Assembly: GCA_025201705.1 (NCBI GenBank)
Contig: MU617117.1
Coordinates: forward strand, 6,878-22,767
DNA: 15,890 bases
Direction of reading: 5' to 3'
DNA from: Dissophora ornata
Lineage: Eukaryota; Mortierellomycota; Mortierellomycetes; Mortierellales; Mortierellaceae
This document shows positions 8,009 through 15,890 of this stretch, one piece after another (position 1 is the first letter of the stretch; the number at the start of each line of letters is the position of its first letter). The position numbers and the translations under genes were made by a program. Under the pieces are notes generated by a model that did not search any database, was not told the origin of the DNA, and was given only the letters and a program-made list of their open reading frames with translations.

Positions 8009-9385
8009 TTAATAGCCCCAGCGCTGGGTGTCCTCCTTGAACTCATCGTCCAGCTTAATCTGCAGACCTCCAAGCTTGTCCTGCATGATCGTCATCGCGC
8101 GAAGTGCAACATCCTCTGGCTTCATGCATCCAGATGTCTATTTTAAAAACAAATGGCTCGATATTCAGCTCACGGAGCGATATTGAAAGCAAACAAACGA
8201 GACGTATCAATAAGCACACATCGAATCTCACGTCCCTTACCTCAACTTCCATGTAAAACCGATCAGGCTTGGCGTTATAGTCAAAAGGCTCGTTAGGATC
8301 TATAGGTGTTTCCTCGACAGAATTCGGGGAGATGCCCCACTCCAGCTTCTCGTCTTCCTCAATCCAGTAATGCGAATGTCTCAACTTGTTGTACGGGTCG
8401 TATTCGAAGGAGACACCGTACACGGGGCTCCACTTGGCATGCTCCTTTGCCACTCCCTTCTTTGCCACGCACTTGAGCTTCAGTTCTTGTCCTGGTCTCA
8501 TCTTGACAATCAAAATAGGGTGCGCTTTATCTGCGAGACAAAGGAAATATATGTATTAGAAATAGATTCCAGAACCGCTTGATTCTTTGTGCGATTACAC
8601 GATTTGCAGACAACGCGCCTACCATCAGACACTGGCTTGACACTCTCGTCACTAGTGACGAGATCCAAGCTCGTAACCTGTCTAGTTTTATCGATCGTGG
8701 GGTCATTCATTTCATCGTAATCCACGTTGACTTTCACATGAAGGGTGAGCTCTACAGAGCAGTTGGGGCAGTATAGTGTGCAAGTGCAGTCCTATTTCCA
8801 TGGAAGGTATTGTTTCGTGGAAGATAAATATCCGTTGCTTGTGACGCCAATGTAATTTCCTGCCGATACTGCACAGATGTATAAAAAAAACCTGCAAATA
8901 AACACGCCGAGGACGTACGCGTGTATATTGAATCCTGTCAACGTCAAAGCTCGTCAAAGGAATCATGCCCAGGCGGTGTGCAATGAACTCGTCCGTCAAA
9001 ACTGTTGAGTTTGTTTCAATCTCAACCATGTCGATTGCTAGCAGGAAGAAAGGCCATAGCGAGGAGAGAGCGATGAGCGATCTACCCTCCCTTCTTTGAA
9101 GAGACTTTTGCCAGATGTTCCTTGGATCCTGAAGATAAAGAAGACATACCCATTGTCGGCACCTCTGCGATCATAATACGTCTGAGCGCATTGGCGACGC
9201 TGTTATGGAGTATGGACATAGACGCCAGTTAGAGCACTGGCAGCAAGTAAGCTGGAGGTGGCGTTGTTCCAACGTTTTCCTCTGGAACATTCGTACCTCA
9301 GATCAGTGTTGCTAAGGACAAACTTCATGCTGTCCTTTTTGATGGCTCTGATTGAGACCTCGGGTCCTCCATTGTACATATCCAT
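8009..9385 (-). CDS. RPB3: RNA polymerase II subunit RPB3
   Basis: The alpha-like assembly subunit of RNA polymerase II, which pairs with Rpb11 in the nucleus. Six exons in transcript order are 9385-9297, 9199-9150, 9037-8919, 8791-8623, 8530-8241 and 8137-8009, total 846 nt and 281 residues. All introns are GT-AG and 92-127 nt, and exon phases close exactly. The start [10 protein letters not shown] is chosen because it aligns with the family N-terminus, although the frame stays open further upstream. Visible signatures are [18 protein letters not shown] (the alpha dimerisation region), [20 protein letters not shown], a zinc-binding cluster with Cys at residues 88, 90, 94 and 97 ([10 protein letters not shown]), [28 protein letters not shown] and [11 protein letters not shown]. 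The C-terminus ends RWGY and lacks the longer tail of the yeast protein (318 residues). It is divergent from NAA10 across 313 nt. Identification is strong. Confidence 0.95.
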
Positions 9386-9698
9386 GGTTGCTGTTGACAC
9401 GTTCTGTAAGGTGGCTACTGTTTCTGAATCGGCTGTGGCTCCACAATGGAATCGCTGAAGACGTAGTGGTGAATAAAGAAACGAAACGAAGGGAATGGAT
9501 GGATGCGATCTTGAGATGTAGACGAGACACGTCACGTGATGAAACGTAGCGGAACAGATGCATCCATCGCAAATGCTGTGCCTCTACGCATTTCCAGTCT
9601 TCCAGGGTCCAACAGGAACAGAACTTGGACCGCGTTATTCTTTATGCCATTCGTTCCTTTCGCTTTCCAACCGCCATTCAGACAGGAGAATCTACATC
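9386..9698. promoter_or_regulatory. Divergent promoter between RPB3 and NAA10
   Basis: The 313 nt between the two start codons must hold both core promoters and 5' UTRs. A CACGTG-like word lies at about 9531-9538 (GTCACGTGAT), which matches the E-box/Cbf1-type core. No clear TATA box was seen. Shared regulation is an inference from layout. Confidence 0.5.
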
Positions 9699-10659
9699 AT
9701 GAACATCCGCGAAGCAACAGTACGCATACGATAGAGGGGCTTTATATCGCATATTCAGCTGGAATTAAAACGCCTGTGGTTCCTAAGAAAATTCCACTAT
9801 TTTCCTTTAAACAATGTGTAAATCTTGGGTATCTTGGGCAGCTAGACGATCTCATACCAATGCAAAACTGCAACCTGCATAACTTGCCAGAGAACTACAT
9901 GTTGAAACTATGTAAGCGCCCTATCCTATCTGGGTCTGCTCGACCGTAAATTCAATCAAGTGTTCTCCATTTGGCACCTGCTGAAACATCTCACCTTTCA
10001 TAGACATGTACCAAGCATTGACATGGCCACAGTTGTCATACGTCGCAGAGGATGAGCGGGGCAGGGTTGTCGGATATGTTCTGGCCAAACTGTAGGCGCC
10101 ATGTATGCTCATATTGATCGTAGCAGCATCAATTGGCACCGGCAGTAGGTTAACCCTCAGTTGGATGTTTCTGTAATAGCGACGAATCTTCTGAGGAGCC
10201 TCATGGACACATCACTTCTTTGGCAGTGATGAGGACCTATCGCCGACTTGGGATTGCAGAGAAGCTTATGATTCAGTCACGTAGGTGCAATCACAGGGAT
10301 TGCTGTGTTTTTATTTCACAAGGCGACCAGTTTTGACAAGGAAACCCTGACGGAGTTCTTATGATGATAGAAAACGCGATGCGAGATGTTTTTCAATGCA
10401 AATATTGCTCACTTCATGTCCGCAAGAGCAATCGCGCAGCTCTGCAGCTCTATAGAGACTCGCTACAGTTCAGGTAAAGATCTGCAGAGCACTATTTTTC
10501 CTCCTCCTTGTTATCGCAACACTTCTTCGTGAAGACCTAAGGGCAATTGCTTATCTAATACATGCGTTATTGCCAACTAGCATCCAAGACATCGAGAAAG
10601 GATACTATGCGGACGGCGAGGATGCGTATGCGTGCAGGAAGACCTTACTCCAGTCGTAG
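9699..10659 (+). CDS. NAA10: N-alpha-acetyltransferase NatA catalytic subunit
   Basis: The catalytic GNAT subunit of NatA (Ard1), which with Naa15 at the ribosome acetylates nascent N-termini after Met removal. It is hidden in six small exons: 9699-9719, 9842-9911, 10004-10091, 10180-10280, 10371-10473 and 10581-10659, total 462 nt and 153 residues. All five introns are GT-AG (88-122 nt), and every split codon restores a conserved residue. Signatures in order are MNIREAT at the N-terminus, NLPENY with the catalytic-type Glu-24, [40 protein letters not shown] with the acetyl-CoA motif RRLGIA at 81-86, [15 protein letters not shown], and [14 protein letters not shown] near the end. The protein stops right after the GNAT domain, without the long acidic tail of human NAA10 (235 residues). 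Open frames on the opposite strand across 9921-10139 are shadows. Identification is strong. Confidence 0.95.
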
Positions 10660-10712
10660 TTTTTCTATCAGCAACATGTGGAGTAGATTTGACGGAGAAC
10701 CTTGTCCCTGAA

Positions 10713-10718
10713 AATAAA
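10713..10718 (+). terminator. NAA10 polyadenylation signal
   Basis: AATAAA lies 54 nt after the NAA10 stop, in the run AAAATAAAATAAATG, which contains a second overlapping AATAAA. The next gene starts only about 105 nt further on. Confidence 0.6.
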
Positions 10719-10773
10719 ATAAATGTGTGTGAATTGAATTGCAGCCTCATATGAATTCGCGTCCCCCTTCCTG

Positions 10774-10804
10774 TCACACTTCACACTTCACTTCACTTCA
10801 CACA
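10774..10804 (+). repeat. CACTT-type short tandem repeat in the GWT1 leader
   Basis: Repeated CACACTT and CACTT words run from TCACACTTCACACTTCACTT onward and end 16 nt before the GWT1 ATG. They lie in the probable 5' UTR or at the transcription start. The function, if any, is unknown. Confidence 0.6.
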
Positions 10805-10820
10805 TCTGCAATCACTACTG

Positions 10821-13060
10821 ATGGGTTCCGATTCATCCTCAGCTGCCGCTGATGCAGCTGCCGCCTATAAGGCTGCGAAGGAGGCCTGGGTCACTGGCCA
10901 CACTGGTGGCTCCATGTCCGAGGCCACCCTTGTCACAGCCTCAGCCCTCACGACATTCATCCTTTGGGCATCCATCCAAAAGTACCATCCCAAATCGCCT
11001 GCCCATCAGATCCTCGTCACTCCTTCCAAACAAGCCAAAACCGAAATCCGTAACGGTCTAGCCTCATTCTTGTTGGATTTTACGGTCTTGGTCGTACCGA
11101 TGCTTTTGAGCTGCACATTGTTTGCGGATTACGCCTATCTGTGGTCATTTGCAACGTTGTCATTCGCGGGCGTGATAAAGTCCGTGTGCGGGCCGAGCGA
11201 TGATGAGGTGCTGAAGAAGGAGAAGAAGAAGTTCAAGTGGAGGGATTCAGATGATGAATACTCTGCAGATGATCAGGACAACGCAGAAGCAGAAGATCAA
11301 AAGGAGAACAGGGGTTCTTCAAGTCAAACATCGGTTCAGGATCAGGACGAGCAGCAAGAAGGAGTCCGACAGCGAAAGGGACATGGATCGGATCATGCGA
11401 CCTTGCAGTTGGACGAATCTGTTGGTGTTGCGACAAAGTTGAAAGTCTCGACACCACAGGAGAACCCACACAAGATCTTTTTGAGCGTTTATCGCGCGGG
11501 AATGATGATCTTGACCTGTATTGCAATTCTTGCAGTTGATTTCCCGATCTTCCCCCGTCGGTTCGGAAAAGTAGAGGTCTATGGCACTTCACTCGTAAGT
11601 CAAAAGCAGTTCGATAACCTATGATTGACAGCTGTTCGAAATATGTGTGGGGAATGAAAGGGGAGCAGTATTGACATTGACCCATTGCTTGTTGCTGATT
11701 GATAGATGGATCTTGGTGTTGGATCATTCGTATTCTCATCGGGTGTCGTGTCCGCACGCGGATACCTCAAGAAAGAGACGTTGCCCTTTTTGAAGCAGAT
11801 GATGATTGCGCTGCGCACCTCGATCCCTCTCTTGATCTTGGGACTGGGCCGTTACATTTCTACAAAGGGGGTCGATTATCAGGAACACGTTACGGAGTAT
11901 GGCATGCACTGGAACTTTTTCCTCACGCTGGGGTTCCTGCCGATCTTTGTCACTTTTTTCAGGAGCCTGGCGAGCCGTGTGCGTTTCTCGATCTTGGGAA
12001 CCGCGGTTGCTGTCGGTAAGGCTCCCTCGTTCCTTCGATCGGTAAATTATTTATCCAAAAGAGATCCGAACCTTGACATGCTTTAATTTATTTTGTCCTT
12101 AGTCTACCAGTACTTCTTGACGTATGGAGGCCTGGAGGATTATATCCAGCATGCGCCCAGAGTTGACATTATCAGCATGAATAAGGAGGGCATCTTTAGT
12201 TTCGCAGGCAAGTCTATATGTATACATTTTCACCTACAGCTTTTAGTTATCTTTTCAAGACACCTGGAGACGCGAACATAACGCGTCTATACATACCTCT
12301 TTTCGTTCTCCTAAAGGCTATCTCGCCATCTTTTTGGTGGGTGTCGATGTCGGTCTGTATGTCCTCCCCAACGACCCATACTTTTTCATGCGCAAAAAGA
12401 GCAACAAGAAGAAGGCTAAGAAAGGCAAGTTGGCCATGGTCCTCCTCAGTCTTACCTTCTTGCTCACCATGGGGTTCACAACCAGCTATGGCATCCTGCG
12501 CATTCCTGTTTCGCGCCAAATGGTAAGAGAATGATAGTGTGGGAGACAGAGAGAGAGAAAGAGTCAGGCACTTTGTCCTTTTAAACATCGCTTCTGCGTA
12601 CCAAAAAAAAAAAAAGGGATGCGACTGACTAAAGCAACCATATTACTTCTAGGCCAACCTGTCGTACTTCTTCTGGGTCATCACATTCAACACCGGCTAT
12701 ATCCTCTGTTTCCTCCTCGCTGAGATCGCCATTACCATCAATGAGCCCTCAGCCTTGTCAATCGCCCGTGCCCAGGCCAAAGCCAACCTCTCTACAGCTG
12801 CGAGCGGCAAAAAGAACCAGCGCCTTGCTGCCACAGTGCAATTGCCGCCACTGACATGCCCTCCTCTGTTGGAGGCTGTCAACAAGAATGGGTTAGCTGT
12901 CTTCTTGGTCGCGAATGTGTTGACGGGACTCGTCAACCTCACTGTGAAGACGCTTTATGCCCCAAACGCCCAGGCACTAGCCATTTTGGCCGCGTATATG
13001 GCTACAGTCTCAGCTTTGGCCTGGACATGGCAGGTCATGGGATGGAAATTGAAGCTCTAA
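10821..13060 (+). CDS. GWT1: GPI inositol acyltransferase Gwt1 (PIG-W)
   Basis: A multi-pass ER membrane enzyme that acylates the inositol of glucosaminyl-phosphatidylinositol, an early step in GPI-anchor synthesis needed for fungal cell-wall mannoproteins. Five exons (10821-11594, 11706-12015, 12103-12207, 12317-12522, 12653-13060) give 600 residues, against 490 in yeast. Signatures are the N-terminal [36 protein letters not shown] near residues 225-244, [17 protein letters not shown] across the first splice, [34 protein letters not shown], and [20 protein letters not shown] near the C-terminus. The extra length is mostly an acidic, Gln/Asp/Glu-rich loop at about residues 126-215 between early membrane helices. 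A second basic or Ala-rich loop lies near residues 500-520. The third intron has a GC donor (see separate entry). The ATG at 10821 precedes the conserved N-terminus directly. It converges on BEM1. Identification is strong. Confidence 0.95.
12208..12316 (+). other. GC-AG intron in GWT1
   Basis: Exon 3 ends GCAG and the intron begins GCAAGT, the usual strong donor context with GC in place of GT. It ends CTAAAG. The join gives [15 protein letters not shown], which matches the family. The nearest GT donor (GTATAC at about 12219) would insert four residues and lose the conserved Gly, so it is less likely. Confidence 0.75.
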
Positions 13061-13349
13061 TAGCAGAGACACCATTATTTCAGGAAAATGGATGTACTGT
13101 TGATAGACGTAGATAGTTTTTTTTTCTTTCTTTCTTTCTTTTCAAATGCAACACCAGATGTCAGCAATACGTCCGAATGCTAATGAGATGGTATCTTTGG
13201 ATGTTATTTTTTTTTCGCCATGTCAACAGCTATCTACAGAGGAATTCATCTTATGAAAATGAAGTATTGAAAAATGGTACTTTTTTTTTGCTTATGCCTG
13301 TGCGTATGCGTATGCCCTTTTGTCCTTGCCTTGTCCTAAGTGTGATGCC
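13061..13349. other. Convergent 3' region between GWT1 and BEM1
   Basis: No gene is seen. It contains a TTTC-type microsatellite at about 13117-13143, further T tracts at 13206-13216 and 13280-13290, and a short repeat GCGTATGCGTATGC near 13302-13315. T-rich sequence here may serve 3'-end formation of one or both converging transcripts. Confidence 0.55.
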
Positions 13350-15703
13350 TTAATCCACATAAATCATCAATTTGCCTCCTGTCCGATCGATTGCATCGCA
13401 CACATCCCCATCGCTCTGAATCAACGCGAAATCCCCGCGGTCGTCGCGATAGCTAAGCCCTTTGCTATTGTCCACCTGTAAGCGATCAAAGATCTTTTGC
13501 TGCAGAGCATTGAACGAGATGCTGACCGGTATCCTCATAGCCATAATATCATCCATATATGAGATCTTGACCTTGATCATCTCACCCGAAGATGACATAG
13601 TTGGCAATGCTGATGGTGGTGGCTGGGGTTGAGAGCGTGATCCAGAAGATGTGCTCGTTGTAGAGGGCGACTCGTCACCGTAGCTCCGCGGGCCGTTCTG
13701 TTGTGCACGTGGCGTGAATCCTCCGCGGGCTGATTGTGTGGCGGGCGAAGAGCGACTGGACCGATCCAGCCCTGGTGAAACAGGCCTTCCTCCAGTCTCG
13801 GTATCGCCATCCTTCACAGCAAACAGGTTCTCGACCAAGGGGTGTTGAGTGATCCTTGATGGCAGTTTGCACAAATCCTGCACATACGCATCCAGATCTG
13901 TCCGCCGAGACGCCGAGACCTCATCCGTGACGGTTGGTAAGGGAATAGGCATGAAGGGCAAGATCCTAGGCTGGTCGCCCATACGTCCAGATTCGGATGG
14001 GAACTCTTCCAGGAGCGCGATATGGAAGTTATAAAAGTCCTCGTACAGCCTGAATAGATTTCGTACCGCGCCGGAGGCAAGCTCGACGCGCACCGAGAAC
14101 CAGTACTGTCCGTCCTCATGATGGAATGACTCCACTGATGCAAAGGCAATCCGTGCTGAAGGAGAGCTGTTGTGGTGGTCGTGAGCGTCGTGAGCGTAGG
14201 AGCGGGCTGCGATCGGGGGCATTCGTCCGTTCGATCCCTCCTACAAGGGGAAGGTTGCAAAAATGTAAGCATCAGAAGCGGGATCACAACATGTGAAACA
14301 AAAGAAGCAAGCAAATAAACCGAACAGACTAGTGCCTAGGGCGTTCTCTTTGGCGCACGAATGGAGCGTCAGAGGACGCCCACAGAAAATCCTTCTTTTC
14401 TTCCCCCCTTTCTTCGCACGGTGCAGTTGTCCGCCAAGCACGCAAGAAGGGTGGTAGATGGAAGCTTTGCTGATTGATGCGCACAGATAGTTTGCGGGCG
14501 AAAACGGGAGATGGCCTCAAACGATCGTGAGGAACTTACCATTCGTCGACCGATGTCTAGATCTTGGGAGGGATTTCTGCGTGAGGTCTGGTCCCTCAAA
14601 TTTGGAGCTTTAAGATCACCTCTCGACAGCTTGTTCTTGAGCTGTTGGATCGAAGGCCCTCCACTTTGTTGCTGTAGATGAATCGGCTGGGACTGGAAAG
14701 GCATGGTCTGGGGAGGCTGAGAGTGATATTGAAGCGGTTGAGAATACACGGTTGGCTGTTGTTGCGGCTGAGAATACAGGGTTGGCTGCTGCTGGGGTTG
14801 TGGCTGCTGCGGTCCATCATTGGTATCAATGCGTCCCAGGGGAATGCTGTTGGCCTTGTACTCCATCGCTTGCTTCTTCCACTCATCGACTCGCGGAATC
14901 ATCGTACCAGTCTGTCTCAACATCTCGGGAACGTTGATGACTTTGCCTGTAGACAGGTCCCTAATCTCCACAAAACTCACAGGAATCAGACCAGGTCCTC
15001 CAAGACGGCCAATAGGTTTGGCGACATACCATTCCTCATTCGACTGAGCAATGACTAGAATCGCCTCTCCGACTTTGCAGTCGAGCTCGTCCGCTCTCTC
15101 GGCACCAAAGTCGTAAAGTACAATGCCGTAAAGGGGCTGACATCGAGGCAGCAAGGGAGATGTGAGGCTCTTTTGGGACATTGCCGGAGACGAGGCGGAC
15201 GACGAAGGAGCCCCTGCAGCAGCTGCTGCAGATGGTGCAGGACCACCGCTGCTTGAGAACGATTGACTGTGCTGGATATGCTGCTGGTGATAATGCTGTT
15301 GAGGCGCGTGTGGTTGTTGCGGGTAGTATTGATGAGGCAAGGGATCTGTAAAAGCCCCCGAGTCATTGCCACTGTCCTCGAAGCTTTGACTGCTGTTGCG
15401 CTGACGCGCCTGCTGTTGGCCGCCCGGCTTTTCCAGAGTCTGAAAGTATGACACGGGGACATAACCCCTGGCGCCTGTGATAGGGTTACAAGCCTCGTAC
15501 CAATCTGGGTCGTCCTCGTTACTGACAACGTGGAAAAAGTCGCCTTTGGCGAAGGAGAGTTCCTCGCCCTGTTGCGGGTTGTAGTCGTAGAGCGCTTTGA
15601 TGACTTTGCGTGGAGCAGGTACGGTGTTCGCAGAGGCATAGGTGCGCGTGGGCGAAAGCCCGCCATTGTTTTTGCTCTGGATAGAACGTCGGAGGTTTGG
15701 CAT
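13350..15703 (-). CDS. BEM1: Cell-polarity scaffold Bem1/Scd2
   Basis: A scaffold that links Cdc42, its exchange factor Cdc24 and PAK kinases at sites of polarised growth. Exon 1 is 15703-14540 and exon 2 is 14240-13350, joined through a 299-nt GT-AG intron in phase 0, giving 684 residues (yeast Bem1 is 551). The domain order is diagnostic. SH3-1 is at about 34-91 (ALYDYNPQQGEELSF, DWYEA, GYVPVSYF). SH3-2 is at about 191-249 (VLYDFGAERADELD, EEWYVAKP, GLIPVSFVEI). A conserved linker follows (VDEWKKQAMEYKANSIPLG, about 272-290). The PX domain is at about 413-530 (YWFSVRVEL, FRLYEDFYNFHIALLEEFP). The C-terminal PB1 domain is at about 608-684, with the acidic YRDDRGDFALIQSDGDV motif expected to contact Cdc24. 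Between the domains are Gln/Pro/His-rich low-complexity stretches (about 96-185 and 297-350), which explain the extra length. The start ATG at 15703 gives a short basic N-terminus before SH3-1. Identification is strong. Confidence 0.95.
14735..14794 (-). repeat. 30-nt in-frame tandem duplication in BEM1
   Basis: Two adjacent 30-nt units (14735-14764 and 14765-14794) differ at only a few positions. They encode the tandem peptides QQQPTLYSQP and QQQPTVYSQP at about residues 304-323. The unit is a multiple of three, so copy number can change without a frameshift. Confidence 0.85.
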
Positions 15704-15890
15704 AGGATGTAGACAGAGTTTGAGACCAAAAGAAAGGGGCGGGTCGACTGTGCTGGACTCAACGAATCAGATTGGGCGTATGAGAGAGGTGTGAAGACTG
15801 CGATGATGACAATAAAATGAGTAGAAGACAAGGGAGGAGAATGAGGATGAAGAGTGAGAGTGATGGTTGAGCTGAATGGGGAGGGGGGGG
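15704..15890 (-). promoter_or_regulatory. Upstream region of BEM1, to the window end
   Basis: On the transcript strand the 187 nt before the BEM1 ATG are strongly pyrimidine-rich, with CT blocks typical of fungal core promoters and 5' leaders. No specific binding site can be named, and the promoter probably continues beyond the window. Confidence 0.45.

Noticed and set aside
9536..9949. Plus-strand ORF of 137 codons
   Set aside because: Only its segment 9842-9911 is real coding sequence (NAA10 exon 2). The rest is promoter and introns read through.
9921..10139. Minus-strand ORF of 72 codons ending FTVEQTQIG
   Set aside because: It looks protein-like and extends upstream as an open frame, but the plus strand here carries NAA10 exon 3 and flanking introns that join exactly to conserved sequence. 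It is an antisense shadow.

Overview
The window looks like nuclear DNA of a filamentous fungus, most likely an early-diverging one (Mucoromycota in the broad sense, Mortierella-like). Two gene types point to fungi: GWT1 with a fungal-style layout, and BEM1 with the SH3-SH3-PX-PB1 order. The genes are intron-rich, with many short GT-AG introns of about 87-130 nt, very small first exons and compact spacing. The lineage is an inference from gene structure and protein flavour, not from a marker search.

Layout. Positions 1-3059 hold no gene I can name. On the minus strand between about 613 and 2047 there are several coding-like stretches with frame changes and in-frame stops, which may be an unrecognised multi-exon gene or a decayed one. 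Just upstream of FTR1, at 2880-2925, is an 11-bp perfect inverted repeat carrying two exact ATCAGATAA motifs plus a third GATA site, a good candidate for an iron-responsive GATA-factor operator. FTR1 (high-affinity iron permease, 3 exons, +) occupies 3060-4713. It converges on the gene for ribosomal protein uS17 (RPS11, 3 exons, -, 5160-6508), which starts with a 12-nt coding exon followed by a 710-nt intron. Upstream lies an intronless orphan ORF (6795-7568, -), then RPB3 (RNA polymerase II subunit 3, 6 exons, -, 8009-9385). RPB3 is divergent, across 313 nt, from NAA10/ARD1 (catalytic subunit of the NatA N-terminal acetyltransferase, 6 exons, +, 9699-10659). GWT1 (inositol acyltransferase of GPI-anchor synthesis, 5 exons including one GC-AG intron, +, 10821-13060) follows and converges on BEM1 (cell-polarity scaffold, 2 exons, -, 13350-15703).

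The named genes are housekeeping or fungal-core functions (iron uptake, translation, transcription, protein N-acetylation, GPI anchoring, polarity) and do not form a pathway cluster. I saw no mobile element, tRNA, rRNA or CRISPR array. All six multi-exon models were joined by hand: exon lengths and phases were checked to give one continuous reading frame, and splice sites were chosen by consensus plus protein-family conservation. No cDNA or database search was available.
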